Under the pieces are notes generated by a model, which saw only the letters and a program-made list of their open reading frames with translations, made no database searches and had not been told where the DNA came from. The translations under genes and the position numbers were made by a program. This document shows, one piece after another, positions 22,626-30,315 of a stretch of DNA of 32,476 nt (position 1 is the stretch's first letter; every line of letters starts with the position of its first letter). This DNA is from Mycolicibacterium iranicum. Its GTDB lineage: Bacteria > Actinomycetota > Actinomycetes > Mycobacteriales > Mycobacteriaceae. The DNA is taken from positions 1 to 32,476 of the forward strand of contig NZ_LWCS01000052.1 in NCBI RefSeq assembly GCF_001650495.1, in the 5' to 3' direction.

Positions 22626-23060
22626 CTACGGCTCGACCAGGTACCCGGGCACGTCCGTCCCGCAGCCGTAGACGTCCCCCACAACGGCAGGCCCGCTCGA
22701 CTTGACGGTGGTGGTGACCTGCACCGTGGTCGCCTCCGACGGCGGTACCAGCACCTCGCGCCGCCCGGTCTCGTCGCCCTCGTAGGACCGCGTCCGCACG
22801 ATGCACACCACCGGCCGGGACGGGTCGTCGCGGGTGACGCTGATCGTCACGTCGACGGTGTTCGGGTCGACGATCTTGTAGCCGGCCATCTCGCCCTCGA
22901 CCTCGTTGGAGCCCAGGCGGGTGAAGGCGATCGCTGCGACGGCGACGCCGATGAGGGCCACCAGCGCGGTCAGCCCGATGGCGACCCAGCGTCCGGTACG
23001 CCGGTTCAGCCGCTGCCGCCCGTAGCGGGCGACGGGACGCTCGATCATGTCGTTTTGCAT
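22626..23060 (-). CDS. DUF4307 single-pass membrane protein (Rv1081c-like)
   Basis: 144 residues: a basic cytoplasmic start (RYGRQRLNRRTGR), one transmembrane helix WVAIGLTALVALIGVAVAA (about 24-45), and an extracytoplasmic beta-rich domain with two Cys (VVCIVRT and VYGCGTDV) that could form a disulfide. This is the DUF4307 pattern; function is unknown. Start ATG 23060 gives the same length as remembered M. tuberculosis Rv1081c; an internal ATG at 23048 is possible. No clear ribosome-binding site. It is divergent from mca and is followed by the long greA leader. Confidence 0.8.
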   Translation of the reverse strand: MQNDMIERPVARYGRQRLNRRTGRWVAIGLTALVALIGVAVAAIAFTRLGSNEVEGEMAGYKIVDPNTVDVTISVTRDDPSRPVVCIVRTRSYEGDETGRREVLVPPSEATTVQVTTTVKSSGPAVVGDVYGCGTDVPGYLVEP

Positions 23061-23165
23061 GCCCGTCGGTCGGATGGGTCTACTAGACCTGGAACTATAG
23101 GGCCACTCCCGTGGTTGAACTGATGCGTGAGTGCCCAAACAGCTGACCAGCTAAGAGGAACCAGG

Positions 23166-24035
23166 TTGAGCGAACTGCGGTTGATGGCCGTTCATGCGCA
23201 CCCCGACGACGAGTCCAGCAAAGGTGCCGCGACGATGGCCCGCTACGTGGACGAGGGCGTTCGGGTGATGGTCGTCACGCTGACCGGCGGGGAGCGCGGG
23301 GACATCCTCAACCCGGCGATGGACCTGCCCGAGGTGCACGGTCGCATCCACGAGATCCGCATCGACGAGATGGCCAGAGCCGCCGAGATCCTGGGCGTCG
23401 AGCATCACTGGCTCGGTTTCGTCGACTCGGGACTGCCCGAAGGCGATCCACCGCCGCCGCTGCCGGAAGGGTGCTTCGCGCTGGAGCCGCTGGAGCGACC
23501 GACAGAGGCGCTCGTCAAAGTGGTCCGGGACTTCAAGCCGCACGTCATCACCACCTACGACGAGAACGGCGGCTACCCACACCCGGACCACATCAAGTGC
23601 CATCAGGTGTCCGTCGCGGCCTTCGAGGCGGCCGCCGACCACATGCTCTACCCCGACGCCGGCGAGCCCTGGAGCCCACTGAAGCTGTACTACAACCACG
23701 GCTTCCTGCGCCAGCGGATGCAGGTGCTGCAGGACGAGTTCGCCAAGAACGGCGAAGAGGGCCCGTTCGCGAAGTGGCTGGAGACGTGGAACCCCGAAGA
23801 CGACATCCTCGACAAGCGGGTCACCACCCGAATCGAATGCGCGAAGTACTTCGCCCAGCGCGACGAAGCGCTGCTGGCCCATGCCACCCAGATCGACCCC
23901 AACAGCTTCTTCTTCACCACACCGATGGAATGGCAGCAACGGCTGTGGCCGACCGAGGAGTTCGAGCTGGCCCGGTCCCGGGTACCCGTCACGCTGCCGG
24001 AGACCGACCTGTTCGCAGGGATTGAAGGACGCTAG
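23166..24035 (+). CDS. mca: Mycothiol S-conjugate amidase Mca
   Basis: 289-residue zinc amidase of the LmbE/PIG-L family that cleaves mycothiol S-conjugates to a mercapturic acid and GlcN-Ins during detoxification; diagnostic of actinobacteria. Metal site: VHAHPDDES gives His12 and Asp15, and GGYPHPDHIKCH supplies the third ligand; VDSGLP and TYDENGGYPHPDH favour Mca over the deacetylase MshB. Start is TTG 23166, behind AGAGGAA at a spacing of 6 and matching the M. tuberculosis length; a GTG at 23127 would add 13 residues including the ribosome-binding site. The stop overlaps the next GTG by 1 nt (TAGTG). Confidence 0.95.
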   Translation: MSELRLMAVHAHPDDESSKGAATMARYVDEGVRVMVVTLTGGERGDILNPAMDLPEVHGRIHEIRIDEMARAAEILGVEHHWLGFVDSGLPEGDPPPPLPEGCFALEPLERPTEALVKVVRDFKPHVITTYDENGGYPHPDHIKCHQVSVAAFEAAADHMLYPDAGEPWSPLKLYYNHGFLRQRMQVLQDEFAKNGEEGPFAKWLETWNPEDDILDKRVTTRIECAKYFAQRDEALLAHATQIDPNSFFFTTPMEWQQRLWPTEEFELARSRVPVTLPETDLFAGIEGR

Positions 24036-24313
24036 TGAACGACGCGATGATGCTGGGCCTCGAATTGATGGCGGGCGTGCTGGCGCAGGAGGAACCACGT
24101 CAGACAGGTCCTGACTTCGGTAAGGCCAGCCCCGTCGGGCTGATCATCATCGTGCTGTTGCTGATCGCGGTGTTTCTGCTGGTCTGGTCGATGAACAAGC
24201 ACCTCAAACGGCTGCCCAAGTCGTTCGACAGCGAGGCCGTTGGCACTGCGGACGCCGATCCGGACCTGACCACCGAGAACCCGGGCGACGGGACGAATCG
24301 TGAGTCGCCCTGA
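24035..24313 (+). CDS. Small single-helix membrane protein (Rv1083-like)
   Basis: 92 residues with a short amphipathic start, one transmembrane helix VGLIIIVLLLIAVFLLVW at about 34-51, then KHLKRLPKSFD and an acidic, polar cytoplasmic tail. Function is unknown. GTG 24035 overlaps the mca stop and has AAGGA 5 nt upstream inside mca; its own 3' end overlaps the DUF255 gene by 14 nt, so it is the middle of a coupled three-gene operon. The arrangement is as in M. tuberculosis (Rv1082-Rv1084), suggesting a conserved link to mycothiol-conjugate handling. Confidence 0.85.
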   Translation: MNDAMMLGLELMAGVLAQEEPRQTGPDFGKASPVGLIIIVLLLIAVFLLVWSMNKHLKRLPKSFDSEAVGTADADPDLTTENPGDGTNRESP

Positions 24314-26303
24314 CGGCAACATGCTCGCCGAGGCGACCAGTCCGTACCTGAGGCAGCACGCCGACAATCCGGTCCACTGGAAGCAGTGGACCGCCGATGC
24401 GCTCGCCGAGGCCGCTGACCGCGACGTGCCGATCCTGCTCTCCGTCGGCTACGCCGCCTGTCACTGGTGCCACGTGATGGCCCACGAGTCATTCGAGGAC
24501 GCAGAAGTTGCGGCCGCCGCGAATCGGGACTTCGTCTGCATCAAGGTCGACCGCGAGGAGCGTCCCGACCTCGACGCGGTCTACATGAACGCGACCGTGG
24601 CACTGACTGGGCAGGGTGGCTGGCCGATGACCTGTTTCCTGACCCCCGACGGCAGGCCGTTCTTCTGCGGCACCTACTACCCGAAGCCGAGCTTCCTGCA
24701 GCTGCTCTCGGCGGTGGCCGAGACGTGGCGCTCGCGCCGCGCCGAGGTCGAGCAGACCTCGGACCACATCGCCGGCGAGTTGCGCTCGATGGCATCCGGT
24801 CTGCCCGGCGGTGGCCCTGCGTTGGCGCCCGCAGTCTGTGACGGCGCGGTCGAGGCGGTCCTGCGCGACGAGGACACCGTGAACGGCGGCTTTGGCGGCG
24901 CACCCAAATTCCCGCCGTCAGCGCTTCTGGAGGCCCTGCTGCGCAACTACGAACGCACTGGTTCGCAGATGCCGGTGGCGACGGTGGCCCGCGCCTGCGA
25001 GGCGATGGCCCGGGGTGGCATCTACGACCAGCTGTCCGGCGGCTTCGCCCGCTACAGCGTCGACTCCTCCTGGGTGGTACCACATTTCGAGAAGATGCTC
25101 TACGACAATGCCCAGCTGCTGCGGGTCTACTCACATCTGGCGCGCCGTACCGGAGATCCGTTGGCGCGCAGAGTCGCCGACGAGACGGCCCGGTTCCTGC
25201 TCGACGACCTGCGGCGCGATGCGATGTTCGTCTCCTCGTTGGATGCCGACACCGCCGGTGTAGAGGGTTTGACATACGTGTGGACGCCCGCCCAGCTCGC
25301 CGAGGTTCTCGGTGAGGACGACGGCCATTGGGCAGCAACGGTTCTCGGTGTGACACCGGAAGGGACGTTCGAACGAGGTGCGTCGGTGCTGCAGTTGCGG
25401 TCAGCACCTGATGACGCCGACCGGTACGAGCGGGTGCGTGCGGGTTTGCGTGCCGCGCGGCGGGGCCGGCCCCAGCCCCCTCGCGACGACAAAGTGGTGA
25501 CGGCCTGGAACGGGATGGCGATCACCGCGCTCGCCGAGGCGGCGTTCACGCTCGGCCGTCCTGAATATTTCAGCGCCGCAAGCGAATGCGCGCGTGCACT
25601 GCTGGATCTGCACCTCGTCGACGGCCGGCTCCGGCGCTCCAGTCTCGGCGGTGTGGTCGGTAGCAGCATGGCGATTCTCGAAGATCACGCTGCGCTGGCG
25701 ACGGCGCTGTTGACGCTGCATCAGGCCACCGGTAGCGCCGAATGGCTCGATGCGGCCTTACGTCTGCTGGATGTCGCGCTTGACCATTTCGCCGACCCGG
25801 ACGAGGCGGGCCGCTGGTACGACGTTGCCGACGACGCCGAACAGTTGGTGTTGCGTCCGTCCGATCCGACCGACGGTGCCACCCCGTCCGGGGCGTCGCT
25901 GATCGCCGAAGCGCTGCAGCTGGCAGCGCATCTCGCGCCGGAGGGACCCGCGGCGCGGTACGGAACCGCGGCCGATGCGACGCTGTCCAGCGCAACGGTG
26001 CTCCTGACGCGTGCCCCGCGCTCGGCCGGTCATTGGCTGGCTGTCGCGGAGGCCGCTGCGCGCGGACCGATCCAGATCGCCGTGGCATGCGAGAGGCCGG
26101 ATTCCGAGCTGCTGGCCGCTGCCCGTGCCCTCGCACCCGGCGGGGCGATCGTCGTCGGGGGCGCCACAGACTCGTCGGAATTGCTGCGCGACCGGCCCCG
26201 TGTCCGCGATTCGGACGCCGCCTATGTCTGCCGCGGACGGGTGTGCGACCTGCCCGTCACGACCGTCGAGGAACTCGCCGCCGCCCTCGGGCCCTCCGTG
26301 TAG
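24300..26303 (+). CDS. DUF255 thioredoxin-domain protein (YyaL-type, Rv1084-like)
   Basis: 667-residue two-domain protein. Residues 1-165 are a thioredoxin-like domain: NPVHWKQW, GYAACHWCHVMAHESFED with Cys54-x-x-Cys57, and GQGGWPMTCFLTPDG with its cis-Pro. The remainder is an alpha/alpha-barrel resembling six-hairpin glycosidases, with GGFGGAPKFPPS, GGIYDQLSGGFARYSVD and FEKMLYDNAQL. No signal peptide. Family function is unknown; a thiol-redox role is inferred from CxxC. GTG 24300 lies inside the upstream gene. Its TAG stop also begins a TAGCGT box serving the next gene. Confidence 0.9.
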   Translation: MSRPDGNMLAEATSPYLRQHADNPVHWKQWTADALAEAADRDVPILLSVGYAACHWCHVMAHESFEDAEVAAAANRDFVCIKVDREERPDLDAVYMNATVALTGQGGWPMTCFLTPDGRPFFCGTYYPKPSFLQLLSAVAETWRSRRAEVEQTSDHIAGELRSMASGLPGGGPALAPAVCDGAVEAVLRDEDTVNGGFGGAPKFPPSALLEALLRNYERTGSQMPVATVARACEAMARGGIYDQLSGGFARYSVDSSWVVPHFEKMLYDNAQLLRVYSHLARRTGDPLARRVADETARFLLDDLRRDAMFVSSLDADTAGVEGLTYVWTPAQLAEVLGEDDGHWAATVLGVTPEGTFERGASVLQLRSAPDDADRYERVRAGLRAARRGRPQPPRDDKVVTAWNGMAITALAEAAFTLGRPEYFSAASECARALLDLHLVDGRLRRSSLGGVVGSSMAILEDHAALATALLTLHQATGSAEWLDAALRLLDVALDHFADPDEAGRWYDVADDAEQLVLRPSDPTDGATPSGASLIAEALQLAAHLAPEGPAARYGTAADATLSSATVLLTRAPRSAGHWLAVAEAAARGPIQIAVACERPDSELLAAARALAPGGAIVVGGATDSSELLRDRPRVRDSDAAYVCRGRVCDLPVTTVEELAAALGPSV

Positions 26304-26306
26304 CGT
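26301..26306 (+). promoter_or_regulatory. -10 box of the SnoaL-like gene, made from the preceding stop codon
   Basis: TAGCGT begins with the TAG stop of the DUF255 gene and ends 7 nt before the ATG at 26314. Confidence 0.45.
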
Positions 26307-26313
26307 GCCGCAC

Positions 26314-26685
26314 ATGAGCTTCGAGCCCGATGTCCTGCAAGGTTTCGTCCAGCGCTACCTCGACACGGTCTCCGGTGGCAGCGCCGACGACGTCGCCGCG
26401 CTCTACGCCGAAGACGCCACCCTCGAGGATCCCGTCGGCGGCGGCGACATCCACATCGGCCGGCAGGCGATCGCCGGCTTCTACAAGGTGATGGAGGCCG
26501 CCGAGATCACGACGGAACTGCTGTCCTTTCGTCCCGGCGGACACGAGGCGGCGTTCGTCTTCGCGATCACCGTCTCCGGAGCGATGCGCATCGAGCCCAT
26601 CGAGGTGATGAGCTTCAACGGCGACGGGCAGATCACGTCGATGAAGGCCTACTGGGGCCCGCAGAACATCACCCAGCTCTCCTAG
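26314..26685 (+). CDS. SnoaL/NTF2-fold protein, ketosteroid-isomerase-like
   Basis: 123 residues of the nuclear-transport-factor-2 fold. The segments DVAALYAEDATLEDPVGG and MKAYWGPQNI resemble steroid delta-5-isomerases, in which the Asp of the EDPVG motif is the catalytic base; the second acidic residue would fall at PIEVMSF, Glu where characterised isomerases have Asp, so activity is not assured. It is leaderless (TAGCGT 7 nt before ATG). It does not appear at this place in M. tuberculosis as remembered, so it is likely an accessory insertion. No KstR-type site precedes it. Alternatives are other SnoaL-fold cyclases or dehydratases. Confidence 0.72.
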   Translation: MSFEPDVLQGFVQRYLDTVSGGSADDVAALYAEDATLEDPVGGGDIHIGRQAIAGFYKVMEAAEITTELLSFRPGGHEAAFVFAITVSGAMRIEPIEVMSFNGDGQITSMKAYWGPQNITQLS

Positions 26686-26722
26686 TTCGCGCCCTGCACC
26701 GCGCGCGGTGCCGAACGATCGC

Positions 26723-27466
26723 TCAGAAGACGGCGAACCACATCGCGATGTAGTGGCAGATCGCCGCTACCGCGGTACAGGCGTGGAAGAACTCGTGATG
26801 GCCGAACGTCGTCGGCCACGGGTTGGGCCACTTCAGCGCGTACAGCACGCCGCCGATGCTGTAGAGCGCGCCGCCGACGATGAGCAACACCACGGCCGCG
26901 ACCCCGGCGCCGTGCATAATGGGCCCGATGAACCACACCGCGACCCAGCCCAGCAGTATGTAGAGCGGTACGCCGAGCCAGCGCGGAGACGACGGCCACA
27001 GCATCTTGAGTGCGACCCCGGCCAGCGCTCCACCCCATACGATCCAGAACAGCACCATGCCGTCGTCGCCCGGTACGGCCAGCAGCGCGAACGGTGTGTA
27101 GCTGCCCGCGATGAACACGAAAATCATCGAATGGTCGGCGCGCTTCATCCACTTCCGCGCCGTGGGCGATTTCCAGTTCACCCGGTGGTAGGTGCCGCTG
27201 ACGGCGAACATCGCCACGATCGTCAACGTGTAGATCAGGGTCGCGATCCCGGCACGTGTCGACTCGAGGGACCAGGACACCGCGACCAGTGCGGCGCCGC
27301 AAATGACGGCGACGACCGCGGAGTACACATGAATCCAGCCGCGCAGCCGCGGCTTGCCCAGGAACTGCGTGACGCCCTCGACGACCGCCTCGGGAAAATC
27401 CTCGGACCCCCTTTCGGGGCCCTTCGAAGAATCTGCGGTGTACCACGGTTCGAGCGATGTCGGCAT
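26723..27466 (-). CDS. Hemolysin III-family membrane protein (Rv1085c-like)
   Basis: 247-residue PAQR/hemolysin-III protein with seven predicted helices after a polar N-terminus of about 45 residues. Zinc-ligand motifs of the family are present: SGTYHRVNW in the second helix region and FGHHEFFHACTA (HxxxH) near the C-terminus, with an acidic or polar partner expected between. Relatives include YqfA-type hydrolase-like membrane proteins; haemolysis is not established for mycobacterial members. ATG 27466 follows a perfect GGAGGTGA. It is divergent from the Z-FPP synthase gene with 56 bp between starts. Confidence 0.92.
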   Translation of the reverse strand: MPTSLEPWYTADSSKGPERGSEDFPEAVVEGVTQFLGKPRLRGWIHVYSAVVAVICGAALVAVSWSLESTRAGIATLIYTLTIVAMFAVSGTYHRVNWKSPTARKWMKRADHSMIFVFIAGSYTPFALLAVPGDDGMVLFWIVWGGALAGVALKMLWPSSPRWLGVPLYILLGWVAVWFIGPIMHGAGVAAVVLLIVGGALYSIGGVLYALKWPNPWPTTFGHHEFFHACTAVAAICHYIAMWFAVF

Positions 27467-27508
27467 TTCACCTCCGCTGACTGGCCTTGGACGTCCCCCG
27501 CGCCACAG

Positions 27509-27514
27509 TAGTCT
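27509..27514 (+). promoter_or_regulatory. -10 box of the Z-FPP synthase gene (TAGTCT, leaderless)
   Basis: TAGTCT ends 8 nt before the GTG at 27523; no Shine-Dalgarno is present, so a leaderless message is likely. Confidence 0.45.
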
Positions 27515-27522
27515 GGACCATC

Positions 27523-28314
27523 GTGGACCTCATCCCGCGGCGACTCAAAGAGCCGATGTACCGGCTCTATGAGATGCGGCTGCGGCAGGGGTTGGCACCA
27601 AAGAAGTCCGAACTGCCACGTCACATCGCGGTGCTCTGCGACGGGAATCGCCGCTGGGCCAGGGAATCGGGATTCGACGACGTCAGCTACGGCTACCGGG
27701 TGGGGGCCCGCAAGATCGCCGAGATGCTGCGCTGGTGCCAGGAAGCAGGCATCGAGATGGCCACGGTGTACCTGCTGTCCACCGAGAACCTGCAGCGCGA
27801 CCGTGACGAACTCAACTCACTGATCGACATCATCACCGACGTCGTCGAGGAGATCTGCGCGCCCGCGAACCACTGGAGTGTGCGCACCGTCGGCGACCTC
27901 GAGCTGATCGGGGAGGAACCCGCCCGGCGACTGCGGGAAGCGGTCAACTCCACCGGCGGCAACGGGGGTTCTTTCCATGTCAACGTCGCCGTCGGCTACG
28001 GCGGGCGCCAGGAGATCGTGGACGCCGTCCGCGCGCTGCTCGGCAAGGAGCTCGCCAACGGTGTCAGCGGTGACAAGCTGATCGAATCCGTCACCGCCGA
28101 AGCCATTTCGGAGAATCTCTACACGTCCGGACAACCCGATCCGGACCTGGTGATCCGCACGTCAGGGGAGCAGCGGCTCTCGGGATTCCTGCTGTGGCAG
28201 AGCGCGTACTCCGAAATGTGGTTCACCGAGGCCTACTGGCCGGAGTTCCGGCGGGTTGACTTTCTGCGCGCGCTGCGCGACTACAGCGCCAGACATCGGC
28301 GTTACGGACGCTGA
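27523..28314 (+). CDS. Short-chain Z-isoprenyl (omega,E,Z-farnesyl) diphosphate synthase
   Basis: 263-residue cis-prenyltransferase. LPRHIAVLCDGNRRWA carries catalytic Asp40, and the C-terminal TSGEQRLSGFLLWQSAYSEM holds the diphosphate-binding residues. It closely matches remembered M. tuberculosis Rv1086, which joins geranyl and isopentenyl diphosphate to make omega,E,Z-farnesyl diphosphate, the precursor that a second synthase (Rv2361c) extends to decaprenyl phosphate for wall synthesis. GTG 27523 gives the Rv1086-like start VDLIPRRLKEP; a longer frame from 27487 is rejected because it would read through the promoter. The stop is 1 nt before the next gene's ATG. Confidence 0.95.
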   Translation: MDLIPRRLKEPMYRLYEMRLRQGLAPKKSELPRHIAVLCDGNRRWARESGFDDVSYGYRVGARKIAEMLRWCQEAGIEMATVYLLSTENLQRDRDELNSLIDIITDVVEEICAPANHWSVRTVGDLELIGEEPARRLREAVNSTGGNGGSFHVNVAVGYGGRQEIVDAVRALLGKELANGVSGDKLIESVTAEAISENLYTSGQPDPDLVIRTSGEQRLSGFLLWQSAYSEMWFTEAYWPEFRRVDFLRALRDYSARHRRYGR

Positions 28315-28315
28315 G

Positions 28316-29665
28316 ATGGTTGCCCTGTCCGCGCTGGTGTTCGCACTGAGCTGGTGGCTGGGGCTCTACCTGCTGGCGCGCGACCCCCGCAAGCTCGTGC
28401 TCGTGTTCGCATCGATCGGCCTGACGAGCTTCGCGCTGGTGGTCGCACTCGACGCGGTGCGCGTCCTCGTAGGTTCGGAAATGCTGAGCAGGCTGGAGAT
28501 CTACCTGGTCGCAGTGCCCGGTATCGCCTGGTTCGCGGTGCTGCTGGAACTGTCGCAGTCGCGTGACACCTGGCGCAGCCGAGCAGGGGAGGCCGGGCTG
28601 GTGGCGGCCGTGGCCGTGGTCGCGTTTCTGGGTGCGGCGATGGCCGGGGGAGTGGAGGGCCCGCTTCGGCTGGGGCATTGGGTGATGTTCGCGGCGGTGT
28701 CGCTGCCCTCGGTCGGCGCGATGATCCACGCCGTCCTGCGGCGTTCCCAGCCGCGGGCCGTGGTGCGCTACATCGTCATCGCCACCCTGTTCTTCGCACT
28801 CGGCAACGCCATCCTGGTGATCCCGCTGGGGCTTGTGCCCAGTTGGCTCGCACTGGCGTCGACCGGATTCGACGTGGCGCTTCTCGGCATCGCGGTCGCG
28901 ATCGGCGATGCCTTCGACGAAGGCCACGCGCTGCGCAAGGACATGCTGCGGTCCTTCGTCGGGACGACGTTCGTCGCCGTGCTGTTCGGCGGGCAGGTCC
29001 TCATCGGTCTGGCCGTGACCGGGCCCAGCGCCACGCTGGCCGTGCTGCTGTTCACCAGCCTCGGTATCGCGATCGCGATCAACGTCCTCGCCGACCCCCT
29101 CGCCGACCTGCTCGACCGGCTCGCGTTCTCCCGGTCGCCCGACCTGCGCGCCGATCGCGCTGCCCTGCGCAGCACCGAGGCGGCGCTGCCGCTGCGCTCG
29201 GCCAGCCCGCTCGACGGCATGGACGAAGAGACGTTCGTGCGTGTCACGCGCCGCGCGCTGAGCCACTACGGCGACCTGTCCAAACTCGTCGCCAGCCCGC
29301 TGACCGCGCTGCCCGTCATCGACGAACGTCTCGAGCTGCGCGGAGCCCCGGACCAGCCGCTGGAACGCGCGAACGAACTGCGCGCGCTGCTGGCCGAACG
29401 CATCGCCGGGCTCAAGCCCCGCGACGGCGCCGACTTCGGCACGACGGAGCAATGGCGGCACTACAACGCGCTCTACTTCCCCTACGTCGCAGGAGTCCGC
29501 GCCTATGCGCAGAACGCCACAGCGGCCGGACTCGATCCGGTCGCACGGCAGGCCTGGCAGTGGTTCGTCACCGAGGTTCCGCAGCGCTCACTGCACAACT
29601 GGCAGAACGCGGCCGCGCGCGTCATCGCCACCGACCTGAGAAGCAACCTGGTCCCGGCGCGCTGA
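28316..29665 (+). CDS. Multi-pass membrane protein with a C-terminal soluble domain, function unknown
   Basis: 449 residues, not recognised. Residues 1-260 contain about eight hydrophobic segments (near 3-20, 27-45, 61-79, 93-112, 122-141, 151-172, 212-234 and 238-259); the layout recalls the seven-helix sensor region of some histidine kinases, but no kinase follows. Residues 270-449 form a soluble, mostly helical domain with EETFVRVTRRALSHYGDL and a distinctive end, QWRHYNALYFPYVAG and LHNWQNAAARVIA. The ATG sits 1 nt after the Z-FPP synthase stop (TGAGATG), so it is probably co-translated. Two palindromes follow the stop. A receptor-like role is a guess from topology only. Confidence 0.75.
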   Translation: MVALSALVFALSWWLGLYLLARDPRKLVLVFASIGLTSFALVVALDAVRVLVGSEMLSRLEIYLVAVPGIAWFAVLLELSQSRDTWRSRAGEAGLVAAVAVVAFLGAAMAGGVEGPLRLGHWVMFAAVSLPSVGAMIHAVLRRSQPRAVVRYIVIATLFFALGNAILVIPLGLVPSWLALASTGFDVALLGIAVAIGDAFDEGHALRKDMLRSFVGTTFVAVLFGGQVLIGLAVTGPSATLAVLLFTSLGIAIAINVLADPLADLLDRLAFSRSPDLRADRAALRSTEAALPLRSASPLDGMDEETFVRVTRRALSHYGDLSKLVASPLTALPVIDERLELRGAPDQPLERANELRALLAERIAGLKPRDGADFGTTEQWRHYNALYFPYVAGVRAYAQNATAAGLDPVARQAWQWFVTEVPQRSLHNWQNAAARVIATDLRSNLVPAR

Positions 29666-29669
29666 CGCC

Positions 29670-29686
29670 CCGGAATCGCGTTCCGG
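29670..29686. promoter_or_regulatory. Palindrome CCGGAATCGCGTTCCGG, first of a pair
   Basis: Perfect 6-bp arms, 5-bp centre, starting 4 nt after the preceding stop. It could be a U-less terminator hairpin, but a near copy follows 42 bp downstream (29712-29728), which suggests an operator. Confidence 0.5.
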
Positions 29687-29711
29687 CAGGCCGTCACTGG
29701 ATCTTTTCCTG

Positions 29712-29728
29712 CTGGAATGCAGTTCCGG
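29712..29728. promoter_or_regulatory. Palindrome CTGGAATGCAGTTCCGG, second of a pair
   Basis: Same pattern as the site at 29670 (GGAAT, three bases, GTTCCGG) with one weak pair. Centre-to-centre distance is 42 bp, four helical turns, so both would face the same side of the DNA. It lies 83 bp before the first four-helix membrane gene. Confidence 0.5.
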
Positions 29729-29750
29729 CGAATTGGGCCTGACCTGCGGC

Positions 29751-29787
29751 TGGCAGTACTTGGCAGCGTCAGGGGTCGATCTGGCAG
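29751..29787 (+). repeat. Three phased TGGCAG repeats upstream of the four-helix membrane gene
   Basis: TGGCAG occurs at 29751, 29761 and 29782, i.e. 10 and 21 bp apart, one and two turns of the helix. Iteron-like binding sites are possible; the last copy ends 24 bp before the ATG at 29812. Confidence 0.4.
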
Positions 29788-29811
29788 CGGCTTCTGCCGA
29801 CCGTAGGTGGC

Positions 29812-30228
29812 ATGACCGCCGTCACCGACCGGCCCCGTCCGGCAACCCACTCCGATTCGCAGCTGCTGCGCTTCGCGATGCGCGCTGACGCGACCCTGTG
29901 CGCCGCGCTCGGACTCTTCGTGGCGATGGCCGCCGATCCGATCTCCCGGCTTTCCGGTCTGACTCCGACCGCGGAATGGGTCGCGGGGGCTGCGCTGGTG
30001 GTCTATGGCGCTCTGCTCTACTGCGCCGCCCGCCTGCGCGGTATCCGGTGGGTCGGTCTCGGTGTCCTCGCCGGGAACGCGGCCTTTGTCGTGGCGGTCG
30101 TCGTCGTCCTCGCGGCGGGCTGGCTTCCGCTGACGCCGTTCGGCGTCGCGACGACGGTCGCGTTCACGGCGGCGACGGCGGGCTTCGCCTGCCTTCAGTA
30201 CCTCGGGGTGCGCCGCACCCCCGCATGA
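29812..30228 (+). CDS. Small four-helix membrane protein, paralogue 1
   Basis: 138 residues, not recognised as a named family. After a polar start of 20 residues comes QLLRFAMRADATLCAALGL, and four hydrophobic helices fill residues 25-130, ending in YLGVRRTPA. The neighbour at 30316 is clearly a duplicate: both have LLRFAMRADA, a GN motif in the third helix (LAGNAAFV versus VGNALFTV) and Q-Y-x-GVRR at the end. AGGTGG is too close to the ATG to work normally; GACCGT 7 nt upstream suggests a leaderless start. The upstream phased palindromes and repeats imply tight control. Confidence 0.72.
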   Translation: MTAVTDRPRPATHSDSQLLRFAMRADATLCAALGLFVAMAADPISRLSGLTPTAEWVAGAALVVYGALLYCAARLRGIRWVGLGVLAGNAAFVVAVVVVLAAGWLPLTPFGVATTVAFTAATAGFACLQYLGVRRTPA

Positions 30229-30233
30229 CTGGT

Positions 30234-30272
30234 CCGGAGTCGTCGCCTGAGAGGTCATGGCGCCGACTCCGG
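30234..30272 (+). terminator. Hairpin between the two paralogous membrane genes
   Basis: CCGGAGTCGTCGCC (30234-30247) pairs with GGCGCCGACTCCGG (30259-30272), 13 of 14 positions, 11-nt loop, starting 5 nt after the stop. No T-run. It may terminate the first gene or reduce read-through into the second. Confidence 0.5.
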
Positions 30273-30315
30273 CACCGGTCGCCCGTCGCAACACCCCACC
30301 GAGAAAGGAAGCCCG

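Noticed and set aside
23127..23165. Upstream GTG start for mca
   Set aside because: It would place the AGAGGAA ribosome-binding site inside the gene and add residues absent from known Mca proteins; TTG 23166 fits better.
28223..29461. 412-codon minus-strand open frame opposite the membrane protein
   Set aside because: Composition (Gln/His/Arg-rich) is that of an antisense shadow; the plus strand codes for a coherent membrane protein.
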